NCBI RefSeq assembly: GCF_003048905.1
Contig: NZ_PIRO01000001.1
Span: 1,054,001-1,118,000, forward strand
Direction: 5' to 3'
Length of the DNA stretch: 64,000 nucleotides
Source of the DNA: Campylobacter concisus
GTDB lineage: Bacteria; Campylobacterota; Campylobacteria; Campylobacterales; Campylobacteraceae
Under the pieces are notes generated by a model. The model made no database searches, was not told the origin of the DNA, and worked only from the letters and a program-made list of their open reading frames with translations. A program made the position numbers and the translations under genes. Positions 56,505-64,000 of this stretch are shown piece by piece; position 1 is the stretch's first letter; each line of letters begins with the position of its first letter.

Positions 56505-56996
56505 TTATTTTCCAAATACAAATATAGTTTGCTTTGGCGCATGGCAATTTTCTGGAATTCTAAAATCCATATCCGTCCCGCCAATTTCAGGAGTTGGCTT
56601 TAGCAAAACTGTTATGGCTGTGGTCTTGTTATCACGCTGTGAAAGCGGATCGTTAAAGACCCAGACTTCGTAAGAAAACGAGGTTTTATCGTCAAAATAT
56701 ACCACTCTAGTCTCTTTTAGGTCGGTGGATTTAAAGCTACATACCCTATTTATCTGCTTTAAAACATCGACAAAAAGAGCAGACCCGATAGGTGCCAGAC
56801 TTGGCCGGACATCGCCAGCTGGCATGCTTTGGTAGATGATAACATATTTGGTTTCGTCTGTTTTGACAAGTATGTAAGGGTTAAAACTATTTAATAGATC
56901 CTTATTTGCTATGTCGATCGCCCTCTGGCTGCTACTACTCGCACACCCCACAAAAAGCACGCAGGCAAGGGCTAAGATGCTATTTTTAAAAGTCAT
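56505..56996 (-). CDS. Lipoprotein of unknown function
   Basis: About 163 residues with a lipoprotein signal, lipobox LFVGC, then a serine run (ASSSSQ). The mature part has two further cysteines (RVCSFK and ENCHAP) and no family I know (cena-type CENC not seen). The ATG at 56996 overlaps the end of nrdB by 11 bases; a TTG one codon earlier is less likely. It is probably translated with nrdB. Confidence 0.7.
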   Translation of the reverse strand: MTFKNSILALACVLFVGCASSSSQRAIDIANKDLLNSFNPYILVKTDETKYVIIYQSMPAGDVRPSLAPIGSALFVDVLKQINRVCSFKSTDLKETRVVYFDDKTSFSYEVWVFNDPLSQRDNKTTAITVLLKPTPEIGGTDMDFRIPENCHAPKQTIFVFGK

Positions 56997-58008
56997 CAAA
57001 GCTGATACTTCCCTTGCTATAGTTTGTCACCTTTGCTTCAAAGAAATTTGACTTTTGGTCGTTAAATTTCGCAAAGTCATCAACCCATTTGATAGGGTGA
57101 GCGACGTTATATTTGCGTTTTAGGCCGATCGCAACTAGGCGTTGGTCGATGAGATAGTGGATGTACTGCTCGATGATATCATCAGTAAAGCCCATTATTT
57201 GGTTTTGAGTGATATATTTGCCCCATTTGATCTCTAAATTTCCAGCTTTTTCAAACATATCATAAATTTTTGCTTCAGTCTCAGGTGTGAAAAGGTCGGG
57301 CCTCTCTTTGCGGACCGAGTTTATCATGTTTTGAAATAGTAACAAGTGCGTGATCTCGTCGCGTTGTATGAAGCGGATCATTTGAGCTGAGCCTAGCATC
57401 TTGCCAGCGCGAGCTAGAGCGTAGATCGCTGTAAAGCCACTGTAAAAATAAATACCCTCTAAAATTTGATTCGCCACCATGGCTAGCAGTAGCTTTTCGT
57501 CCGTTACTTCGCCTGCAAGCTCCTCGTAAACGCTTGATATGTAGTCGTTTTTCTCGCGCAAAACCTCGTCGTGCTTTTCCATCTCGTAGATCAGGTCGGT
57601 GTTGTCGCAGATGGCCTCTACCATGACGGCGTAGGACTTGGAGTGGTTGGCCTCCTCGTAGGCTTGGCGCGCTAGGCAGGCGTTGATCTCGGGCGCGGTG
57701 ATGTACGGGTTGATGTTGTCGGCTAGGTTGTTCGTCTGGAAGCTATCCATCGAGATGAGCTGACTCCAAACTAGATCGTACATGCGCTTTTCGGCCTGCG
57801 TGAGGTTGTAGGCGTAGTCGCGTACGTCGTCAGTGGTATCGACCTCTTTTGGAAACCAGGTGTTTGCCTCCATGAGGTCCCAAAGCTTTAACGCCCACTC
57901 GTATTTTGCCTTGGTAAAATTTAAAATACCGTGTGGGTTGCCGTTAAAGACTCTTCTGTCGGTCAAATTTTCATTTGAACTTGGGTTGTAGATACGTTTT
58001 CTATTCAT
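56986..58008 (-). CDS. nrdB: Ribonucleoside-diphosphate reductase, beta subunit (class I)
   Basis: A 340-residue ferritin-like subunit that holds the diiron-tyrosyl radical. Ligand motifs are visible: [19 protein letters not shown] (E..H), [12 protein letters not shown] and [11 protein letters not shown]. The C-terminal segment that docks into NrdA is GSISFDDF. It works with NrdA, encoded about 30 kb away on the other strand, so the two genes are independently transcribed here. Confidence 0.95.
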   Translation of the reverse strand: MNRKRIYNPSSNENLTDRRVFNGNPHGILNFTKAKYEWALKLWDLMEANTWFPKEVDTTDDVRDYAYNLTQAEKRMYDLVWSQLISMDSFQTNNLADNINPYITAPEINACLARQAYEEANHSKSYAVMVEAICDNTDLIYEMEKHDEVLREKNDYISSVYEELAGEVTDEKLLLAMVANQILEGIYFYSGFTAIYALARAGKMLGSAQMIRFIQRDEITHLLLFQNMINSVRKERPDLFTPETEAKIYDMFEKAGNLEIKWGKYITQNQIMGFTDDIIEQYIHYLIDQRLVAIGLKRKYNVAHPIKWVDDFAKFNDQKSNFFEAKVTNYSKGSISFDDF

Positions 58009-58079
58009 AAATTTCTCTCTTGTTTGTAGTAAAAATTTCTCAAGATCTTACCCAAAGCAAGGTAAAAATTTACTTTTAT

Positions 58080-59201
58080 TTAGAGTGCCTTAGTCCTTTT
58101 TATGGTCATCAAAAAGCCAGTTATGATCAGCAAAACTGCGATCACGCATGATACGGCAAAGACGATCTGACCGATCTCACCAAACATCTCACCGGTGTGT
58201 AGACTAAGTACTTTGCGACCAGCCTTTTTTGCCTCTGGGATGCTTTCACTTTTACTAACTAGCTTATTCTCTTTGATCTTGCCAGCGCTCGCGTCAAGCT
58301 TTAGTTTACCCACTTGACTCTCGCTAGTTTCGTAGTTTATAGTGTAGGTGGTTTGGTTATTTTCAGGCACGTTTATCGTAAGCGATTTTAGCTCTAGTGT
58401 GACGTTATCCTTAAAAATTTGCTTCGCAGTCTCGATCTCTTTAAATTTCTCATCGCTTATTGGGAGTAAATTTGATTGTGGTAGACTTTTTTTCATTGGA
58501 GCTGTTTTTAGATCAAAAAATATACTATTTACGCTGCTTCTGACCCAGCCATAAGACCAGTAAAGTCCAGTTAGTGACATCACTACAAGCAAGATCGCCA
58601 CGTAGGTGCCAAGGCTGGTGTGAAGATTGTAGAAGCAGGCGTAGCCCTTTGCTTTTGGTTTAATTTTTAGCGAATTTAAGAAATTTCGCTTGATCGCTGG
58701 TGCGTAGAGGATGAGGCCACTGATAGCAAGAAGAGCCATGATGATAGAGCTAATGGCAACTATTTGTTTGCCGATATTGGCTGGTACTTTACTATCAAGC
58801 AAGGCAAGTCCTAAATTTCTATGAAGGCTTAAGATAATGATACGAAATTTCTCACCCCAATCCTCACTGATCACCTCGCCACTTCTTGGATCTATAAAGA
58901 AATTTAATTGCTTTTTATCCTTTGTAATGCTTATACGATAAGCTTCATTTGCTCCACCTATTTGTAAGCTTTCAAGCGTATCAAATTGAATCTCACTTTT
59001 TGCTTTAGCTAGGAGTTCATTTAAGCTTAAATTTTCTTTTTCGCTAGGAACTAAGTTTATAAAATTTTTATTTATCGCACTTTTGATCTCTTCTCTATAA
59101 GATGCAAATGGTGCTGAAAGAGTCATGAATATTAGTGGAATAGCCGCAATTAGTCCGATTATTAGGTGGATGTTGAAAATGATTTTTCCTCGTTTTAACA
59201 T
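58080..59201 (-). CDS. PepSY-domain membrane protein, possible ferric reductase-like
   Basis: A 373-residue protein with four membrane segments (about 8-28, 146-168, 196-218, 343-365) and PepSY-type domains in the loops (SEIQFDTLESLQIGGANEAYR; TYTINYETSESQVGKLKLD). Histidines HLIIGLIAAIP, LHRNLGLA, YNLHTSLGTY and LSLHTGEMFGE look like haem ligands of the PepSY_TM family, which is often tied to siderophore iron reduction. AAAGGAAAAAA precedes the ATG. The gap to tRNA-Ala (59202-59414) is AT-rich and holds no other gene that I can see. Confidence 0.8.
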   Translation of the reverse strand: MLKRGKIIFNIHLIIGLIAAIPLIFMTLSAPFASYREEIKSAINKNFINLVPSEKENLSLNELLAKAKSEIQFDTLESLQIGGANEAYRISITKDKKQLNFFIDPRSGEVISEDWGEKFRIIILSLHRNLGLALLDSKVPANIGKQIVAISSIIMALLAISGLILYAPAIKRNFLNSLKIKPKAKGYACFYNLHTSLGTYVAILLVVMSLTGLYWSYGWVRSSVNSIFFDLKTAPMKKSLPQSNLLPISDEKFKEIETAKQIFKDNVTLELKSLTINVPENNQTTYTINYETSESQVGKLKLDASAGKIKENKLVSKSESIPEAKKAGRKVLSLHTGEMFGEIGQIVFAVSCVIAVLLIITGFLMTIKRTKAL

Positions 59202-59414
59202 TTTTTTCCTTTAAATTTTAATAGCGAATATTATTTTATTTTTTGTTAAAGCAAGATAAAAATTTATAAAATTATTTTTTAGTTATTAATTTTTACTAAT
59301 GTTGATAAGGGTCTTAATGTCAATTATTTATTAAATTTTTACATATTGGCATCTTATTTTTTGGTAAAAAGTTATTTTTAGCAAAATAAATAGTGATAGA
59401 TGTATTTAGATTTA

Positions 59415-59490
<76 letters not shown>

Positions 59491-59596
59491 AAAGTGGATT
59501 TTGATATTTTATCTTTTTATGGCTTACAATATTTTGAAATTCGTTTTAGTAAAATAAAATTTTAAGCAATTTTTGGATAATATTGCAAACTTTAAC

Positions 59597-59671
59597 GCGG
59601 GAATAGCTCAGGGGTAGAGCACAACCTTGCCAAGGTTGGGGTCGCGAGTTCGAATCTCGTTTCCCGCTCCA
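59597..59671 (+). tRNA. tRNA-Gly (GCC)
   Basis: A 75-base cloverleaf from GCGGGAATAGCTCAGGG to CCCGCTCCA. The anticodon loop is TTGCCAA (anticodon GCC), with T-loop GAGTTCGAATC. CCA is encoded. Confidence 0.96.
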
Positions 59672-59679
59672 TTAACTTA

Positions 59680-59766
59680 GCCCGAGTGGCGGAATGGTAG
59701 ACGCAAGGGACTTAAAATCCCTCGGTAGTTTTTACCGTACCGGTTCAAGTCCGGTCTCGGGCACCA
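59680..59766 (+). tRNA. tRNA-Leu (TAA)
   Basis: An 87-base class II tRNA from GCCCGAGTGGCGGAATGG to TCGGGCACCA, with anticodon loop CTTAAAA (TAA) and a long variable arm (CGGTAGTTTTTACCG). CCA is encoded. Confidence 0.96.
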
Positions 59767-59772
59767 CGATAT

Positions 59773-59846
59773 GGCGACATGGCCAAGTGGTAAGGCATGA
59801 GCCTGCAAAGCTTTGATCCCCGGTTCGAATCCGGGTGTCGCCTCCA
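59773..59846 (+). tRNA. tRNA-Cys (GCA)
   Basis: A 74-base cloverleaf from GGCGACATGGCCAAG to GTCGCCTCCA, with anticodon loop CTGCAAA (GCA) and T-loop GGTTCGAATCC. CCA is encoded. It follows tRNA-Leu after 6 bases. Confidence 0.96.
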
Positions 59847-59878
59847 AACTTCAAAAATAACTACTCAAAGGAATAACA

Positions 59879-60034
59879 GTGAGAAATTTATTTTTAGCAG
59901 CTTGTATAGCATTTTTTGTAGCTGGTTGTTCAAATACTTGGCATGGCGTAAAAGAAGATACTCATAATGCTAAAGAATGGACTAAAGAAAAGATAAATGA
60001 TGGAGCTACATATATTAAAGAAAAAACAGAGTAA
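59879..60034 (+). CDS. Small entericidin-like lipoprotein
   Basis: A 51-residue protein starting at GTG with AAAGGA before it. The signal LFLAACIAFFVAGC carries a lipobox, followed by SNTWHGVKEDTHNAKEWTKEK. The NTxxGxxxDx segment just after the lipid cysteine is what entericidins A/B show, a family of small cell-envelope lipoproteins named for a toxin-antidote pair. No second, paired gene is seen. It lies in the tRNA cluster, 32 bases after tRNA-Cys and 59 before tRNA-Ser, and may share the tRNA transcript. Confidence 0.7.
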   Translation: MRNLFLAACIAFFVAGCSNTWHGVKEDTHNAKEWTKEKINDGATYIKEKTE

Positions 60035-60071
60035 ATTTTAGAGATTATAGTAAATTTTAAGCAAAGTTGGT

Positions 60072-60077
60072 TATAAT
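60072..60077 (+). promoter_or_regulatory. -10 box for tRNA-Ser
   Basis: TATAAT in GGTTATAATCAC, 16 bases before the tRNA, so the tRNA has its own start. Confidence 0.6.
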
Positions 60078-60093
60078 CACAAATCTTTTAATT

Positions 60094-60183
60094 CGGGAGA
60101 TGGCTGAGCGGTCGAAAGCGGCGGTCTTGAAAACCGTTGAGGTGTGAAAGCCTCCTGGGGTTCGAATCCCTATCTCCCGGCCA
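60094..60183 (+). tRNA. tRNA-Ser (TGA)
   Basis: A 90-base class II tRNA from CGGGAGATGGCTGAGCGG to TCTCCCGGCCA, with anticodon loop CTTGAAA (TGA), variable arm GAGGTGTGAAAGCCTC and T-loop GGTTCGAATCC. CCA is encoded. The next gene is an integrase, so its 3' end is the likely attachment site of the island to its right. Confidence 0.95.
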
Positions 60184-60283
60184 CAACCACTCTTAAAATA
60201 TATCTTCAGATATCTGTATTTCAGCATTTTTAAGCAGCCTATATCACCATATTTTCGTCTCAAATTTCGGACGATTTTATTTT

Positions 60284-60314
60284 GTTACACCGAATTTGGA
60301 TTTCTGTTACATCG
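60284..60314 (+). repeat. Short direct repeats before the first integrase gene
   Basis: GTTACACCG (60284-60292) and GTTACATCG (60306-60314) are near-identical, 22 bases apart. A palindrome CAGATATCTG lies at 60207-60216. Both are between tRNA-Ser and the integrase gene and may be binding sites for integrase or its partner. The role is inferred. Confidence 0.35.
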
Positions 60315-60340
60315 TTTGCTTATTAGATTAGGAGTTTGCA

Positions 60341-61603
60341 ATGACTTCTAAATTAATAACTCGAATCAAAAATAGACCAAGCTACTACTATTTCGATAAG
60401 GCCTTGAAAAATGATAAAATTATCACCGTCAAATATTGTCTATTTACGGACAATGAGTTTGAGGCCAAAGCCATCGCTTTAAAAATAAAAAACGAAGCCG
60501 ATAACAGACGTAATTCTGTTCAAACCAAAAAATTTATTGATTTACCGTTAAGATACAAGATACGCAACATTCAAAAAAATATTAAAAACAAATCGCATCG
60601 ACTACCGACGACCGAATATAAAGAAATATTTGAAAAAGTTATATCGGGCATTTATGGGATTACCAAAGCCGACAACGATATGTTTATCGATAGAAAAGAA
60701 TGTCAAGAAAACGATAGGGCAAAGAAAACACGAAAATCGATAAAATTTACGGATATAGCATCCAGATACGCTCAAAACGAAAGTAAGAAGTCAAATAGTA
60801 AAAATACCGGATACTATCAGAGGGTAGCCAAAGCACTTGACATTTATTTTAAGCACAAGCAGATAACCCAAATTTCTTACCAAGACTGCGAGGATTTTCA
60901 ATTACATCTCTTAAATAATAAAAGGCTTAACAAAAAGACCATCAATAACTACACGTGCTACGCAAGTAGAATGTTTGACTATGCTATCAAAATAGGCCTT
61001 ATATCTCAAAACCCGTTTAAGCTTTTAAGCTCGTTTAAAATTTCCAAAGATCAAAAATCGCCGAAGGATAATTTTAGCATGGACGAACTGGTTAAGATTT
61101 TTAAGACGGATAAAAAAGAGCTTAAAGATTATATGGCGTTTGCCTTGCACACTGGACTTAGGCTTAGCGAAATTTGGAGTTTAGATGAAAGTAGCGTAAG
61201 CGAGCGAGACGGTATTAAAATTATCAAAGTTCAAACTGCCAAGCAAAAAGGCGGAGATGTTAAATTCAGAGAGCTGCCGATACATAAAAATATATATCGT
61301 CTAAGCGATATGAAGTGGTTAACGAAAATAAAAAAAGGTAAAAGCGATTGTAATTATCTTGGAAAAAAGCTTAACAAACATATTCATGCCGTTTTGCCGG
61401 ACTCCAACGTAAGCTTTCATAGGCTAAGGGCAAATTTTGCGTCCGCTATTAAAAATTACTCCTTAGAAAATGGTTTTACGGATGTTACCTCGGTACTACT
61501 CGGGCACGCTACCGATCTAGCGACAGACGTATACGCCAAGGATATCTCGCTAAAAGCAAAGTTAAAAGCTATGAATGGTCTAAATATATTTTCCAGTCTC
61601 TAG
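60341..61603 (+). CDS. Tyrosine recombinase (island integrase 1)
   Basis: A 420-residue integrase. The N-terminal half (about 1-230) includes a SAM-like core-binding domain (about 140-230, FTDIASRYAQNESKKSNSKN, YASRMFDYAIKIGLI). The catalytic residues are Arg274 (TGLRLSE), His360 and Arg363 (SFHRLRANFA), His389 (LLGHATD) and Tyr398 (TDVYAKD), a complete R..HxxR..H..Y set. It begins 157 bases after tRNA-Ser, the usual place for an integrase that inserted into the tRNA gene. Codon use and AT-richness differ from the housekeeping genes. Confidence 0.9.
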   Translation: MTSKLITRIKNRPSYYYFDKALKNDKIITVKYCLFTDNEFEAKAIALKIKNEADNRRNSVQTKKFIDLPLRYKIRNIQKNIKNKSHRLPTTEYKEIFEKVISGIYGITKADNDMFIDRKECQENDRAKKTRKSIKFTDIASRYAQNESKKSNSKNTGYYQRVAKALDIYFKHKQITQISYQDCEDFQLHLLNNKRLNKKTINNYTCYASRMFDYAIKIGLISQNPFKLLSSFKISKDQKSPKDNFSMDELVKIFKTDKKELKDYMAFALHTGLRLSEIWSLDESSVSERDGIKIIKVQTAKQKGGDVKFRELPIHKNIYRLSDMKWLTKIKKGKSDCNYLGKKLNKHIHAVLPDSNVSFHRLRANFASAIKNYSLENGFTDVTSVLLGHATDLATDVYAKDISLKAKLKAMNGLNIFSSL

Positions 61604-61665
61604 CGATGAAATTCTATTGAATATCTTTAGCTAGTTATGTATAATTTGGCAAAAAGAGGTGAAAT

Positions 61666-63285
61666 ATGAAGAAAGAGATTTTAAATTTACTTGACGAAGA
61701 AAACGCAGACTTCGGTAGGCTTTATGAGTTTTACTCTGGCATAGAAAAGGCTTTTATAAACAAAACAGACAATATCAAGATGGGCTTTATCGGAAACACC
61801 CTAGATAAGGAGCAGCTTGAGAGAGATATGGACTATTGCGTAAAGAATTATGACAGAAATAAAAAAGACAAAGATAAATGGCGAAAAAGAGCGAATATTT
61901 TAAAAAAATTAAACAACTCAATACCTACCAAATATTACCTTCAAGTCGTTTTCAAAGATACTGCAATGAAAATTCAAAGCGTCATGAATTCGGTTAACGA
62001 ACTTGATGTGCAAAATGAGCCAAAAACAGGCGTAATAGATCTTAAAAATTACGATATACCAGAAGAAGTAATAAAGTACGGCATTTTAACGGATGAAAAA
62101 GTAAAAGGCGGCAGATTTATCAATAATCAATTTGTACCCGACAATATTGCGGGGTACTTAGAGAGCGAAACACTTAAAAAAATACCAAAAAGTAAAAAAC
62201 AACTATTGCCTGCAAATAATGAACTTAAGCCAGAGATAGATTTGCTTGAAACATATGAGTTGTATGAGATGCACGAAGGGGATAAACAGATGTATTCTGA
62301 TGATACGTTGGGGAGATACAAAAAGGACGTTGAAAGATTAGTAGAATATATGAAAAACAACAATATCTATGAATTAAAGCAACTGCGTGCACAAAATTTT
62401 CAAAAGCATATAAAAGATAAAACCAGTAAGGGAAATGCAAATAATATAATAGGCAGACTAAGAAAATTTTTTAATTACGCAGTGCAAGAAAAATATGTGA
62501 GTTGTAATCCGTTTGAAAAACTTAGCAACTATAAAGTGGATAAAAATACAACGGATAAAAGAAATTTTACTCTCGATGAGTTAAAAGAATTATTTAGCGG
62601 TAAAAATAGCGGCATACGAAAAGAGCTATTAGATTGTTTAAGATTTTTATTATTAACGGGTGTCAGGACGGAGGAATTTTATAATTTAAATAAAGATAGT
62701 TTTTATACGGATTGCGATCATCCGTTTTTGAAGGTAAAAACCGCGAAGCAAGGTGCCGATAAGATATTTTATAGAAACATACCATTGCATACATTATTAA
62801 AAGATCTCTACAAATACGACTGGATTGCAAAAATTAAAAAAATATATTCAAATAAAGGAACTTTGTCCAAAGCTCTCAATGCCGAAATAGATAAGGTAAT
62901 AAAAGATAATACGGTAAGCGTCCATAGACTTAGGGGAAATTTTGCTAACGCGATTGATGAGTATTTGTGTTCTAGGGATTTTATCGAATATCAAGACACT
63001 TTAAAAAATTTAATGGGACATTCGAAAAGGCTAAGGAAAGACGATATCGAAGATCAAGTAAAATATAAAATAACCAAAACTATACTTGGTTATGCACCCG
63101 ATATGACACAGGGTACATACTCGCAATCCGAGTATGCGGATCCAAAAATATTAGCAATACGAGGGCTTAATGTCTTTGAAGATATTTTTGAATATTTGAA
63201 TATCCCAAAAAATCAAATCGGACACGTAAAGCCTAGAAAATCTAGAAAAACAAAAAATAAACCCATCGCCATGATTGCAAAATAA
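61666..63285 (+). CDS. Tyrosine recombinase (island integrase 2)
   Basis: A 539-residue second recombinase, 62 bases behind the first, on the same strand and distantly related to it. Arg334 (TGVRTEE), His420 and Arg423 (SVHRLRGNFA), His452 (LMGHSKR) and Tyr485 (QGTYSQS) are present. Between His452 and the tyrosine there are 33 residues instead of about nine, so the active end carries an insertion of roughly 24 residues (RKDDIEDQVKYKITKTILGY). The N-terminal 220 residues are longer than in the first. A basic tail (KPRKSRKTKNK) ends it. Confidence 0.85.
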   Translation: MKKEILNLLDEENADFGRLYEFYSGIEKAFINKTDNIKMGFIGNTLDKEQLERDMDYCVKNYDRNKKDKDKWRKRANILKKLNNSIPTKYYLQVVFKDTAMKIQSVMNSVNELDVQNEPKTGVIDLKNYDIPEEVIKYGILTDEKVKGGRFINNQFVPDNIAGYLESETLKKIPKSKKQLLPANNELKPEIDLLETYELYEMHEGDKQMYSDDTLGRYKKDVERLVEYMKNNNIYELKQLRAQNFQKHIKDKTSKGNANNIIGRLRKFFNYAVQEKYVSCNPFEKLSNYKVDKNTTDKRNFTLDELKELFSGKNSGIRKELLDCLRFLLLTGVRTEEFYNLNKDSFYTDCDHPFLKVKTAKQGADKIFYRNIPLHTLLKDLYKYDWIAKIKKIYSNKGTLSKALNAEIDKVIKDNTVSVHRLRGNFANAIDEYLCSRDFIEYQDTLKNLMGHSKRLRKDDIEDQVKYKITKTILGYAPDMTQGTYSQSEYADPKILAIRGLNVFEDIFEYLNIPKNQIGHVKPRKSRKTKNKPIAMIAK

Positions 63286-63584
63286 GATAAGACACCGTAA
63301 TCTGCCGAATTTTGATAAAACTTAGTATGTAGACATGGGTATAAAATCGGTTTTTCGGTTTGACTGGTAGTCGCAAGCCCAAATTTAAAGCTATACCCAA
63401 ATAGCCCCGCTATTATGGCAAATAGTTCGCTTCCGGCTATCACTAGCTCGGCTCCGTCTTTTATATCTCTTAGCACGGGTTTTATGGAGGCTAGTTTTAT
63501 TTTTGAGCTTGCGGTTTTCTCGTCTTTGCTCGGCCCTTCGGCAGCTTTTGCTATGCTTGCGTATTTTTTTATCGTTTCTATTAT
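63286..63584 (-). pseudogene. Remnant of an unknown gene after the helicase fragment
   Basis: On the minus strand, just behind the helicase stop, the frame reads IIETIKKYASIAKAAEGPSK, then KIKLASIKPVLRDIKDGAEL and a hydrophobic FAIIAGLFGYSFKFGL, and continues into the 3' end of integrase 2 without a stop. It has no ATG; the first possible codon is an ATA overlapping the helicase stop. The first part looks conserved (helical, then one membrane segment) and the rest looks like chance. It was probably a small membrane-associated partner gene of the helicase, cut off when the integrase end arrived. Confidence 0.45.
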
Positions 63585-64000
63585 GCTTTTATCTCAGCAG
63601 GCAAATTTTCGTCAAGCTTTTCTGGAATCGAAACGTATAAATTTTCCTTGCTTCTAGTTAATAAAACATAAATTTTTCTATAAAATAGCTTGCGGTCGTT
63701 TTTTAGCGTCGTTTGCAGAAACGGCAAAAAGTTGTGTATAACGACGTTTTGCGCTTCAAGGCCTTTGATAGATTGCATCGTAAGCACATCTATGTTTTTA
63801 TCTTTTGGTAAGGCGTATTCTTTTATGCCCTCGACCGATTTCTTACTATTGCTTAAAACTACGCTAGTTTCGTTTACGGGCAAGGACTCTAAAACGCCTC
63901 TAAGTTGCGCAAAGTCATCCATCGCCTTTATATTCACGCTTCCGTCTTGCAGTACGCATTCGATATCTTTCAAAAAGCTTTTATCTAGGTAAAAGCTGTT
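63581..64000 (-). CDS. C-terminal part of a UvrD-like helicase, cut by the window edge
   Basis: The frame is open to the window edge and ends at 63581. The residues visible include VLTMQSIKGLEAQNVVIHNF (SF1 motif V region) and YVLLTRSKENLYVSIPE (motif VI), the end of UvrD/PcrA- or DUF2075-type helicases. The N-terminal Walker A half lies beyond the window. It is on the strand opposite the integrases. A role in defence or mobility of the island is possible but not shown. Confidence 0.7.
   Translation of the reverse strand, partial: NSFYLDKSFLKDIECVLQDGSVNIKAMDDFAQLRGVLESLPVNETSVVLSNSKKSVEGIKEYALPKDKNIDVLTMQSIKGLEAQNVVIHNFLPFLQTTLKNDRKLFYRKIYVLLTRSKENLYVSIPEKLDENLPAEIKA

Noticed and set aside
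63415-63657. An 80-codon frame on the plus strand near the right edge
   Set aside because: It is antisense to the helicase end and the remnant frame, which carry recognisable motifs, and has no ribosome site.

Overview
The window looks like a chromosomal segment of a low-GC Campylobacter of the oral/enteric C. concisus type. The pointers are a desulforubrerythrin (rrc), a cytochrome bd operon led by a DUF4492 gene, cysteine-rich Sel1-repeat proteins, a fused CcsBA-type cytochrome c synthase, an arylsulfate sulfotransferase and TATAAT-type -10 boxes with little visible -35. From memory, several gene neighbourhoods (rluB/rnj/rsmA/rlmN, purB-nrdA, rrc-ilvD, pyrG-recJ) resemble those of C. jejuni. 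The species name is an inference.

Layout. 1-10561: a gene set read as the accessory part of an mcc-type respiratory sulfite reduction cluster: FKBP isomerase, four-cluster ferredoxin, NrfD-type membrane subunit and dedicated haem lyase. It is followed by a probable copper-delivery module (tandem-NosL protein, FtsX-type ABC transporter, polytopic CxxC protein, anchored NosL-like protein). The catalytic cytochrome MccA would lie just left of the window. 10572-11167: a decayed Sel1 gene. 11230-24563: RNA processing and housekeeping (rluB, kdsD, rnj, rsmA, a large SF1 helicase, hisF, a nucleosidase-like gene, rlmN, a RluA-family synthase, purB). 24569-31377: ribonucleotide reduction (nrdA, class III nrdD and nrdG), with an AT-rich unknown gene wedged between purB and nrdA. 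The NrdD glycyl-radical tail is a separate 56-residue cistron. 31452-37305: accessory redox and esterase genes (Fe-alcohol dehydrogenase, two Rossmann oxidoreductases, a tannase-like secreted esterase, a periplasmic double-ABM protein, a quinone reductase-like protein). 37399-49358: rrc, a DUF5339 protein, rmuC, ilvD, two small unknown genes, assT, the cydAB operon with small partner proteins at both ends, and pyrG.

49462-55008 mixes native genes (recJ with an overlapping 40-codon upstream ORF, and a small outer-membrane barrel) with GC-richer material: a frameshifted flavodoxin-fold oxidoreductase and an intact OprC-like TonB receptor. 55044-59201 is a minus-strand run (pcm, a nitrilase-family hydrolase, a lipoprotein, nrdB, a PepSY membrane protein). 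59415-60183 is a tRNA cluster (Ala on minus; Gly, Leu, Cys, Ser on plus) with an entericidin-like lipoprotein between Cys and Ser. Directly after tRNA-Ser an island begins with two tandem tyrosine recombinases, and the window ends inside a helicase gene on the minus strand.

How it fits together: the picture is of an electron-transport-versatile, microaerobic to anaerobic bacterium. It has sulfite respiration accessories, a bd oxidase, both aerobic (nrdA/nrdB, at separate loci) and anaerobic (nrdD/nrdG) ribonucleotide reductases, and peroxide defence. The most unusual points are the NrdD radical domain encoded in trans, the NosL/ABC copper module attached to the sulfite cluster, and small ORFs flanking cydAB and recJ. 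No CRISPR array, rRNA gene or complete insertion sequence was seen.
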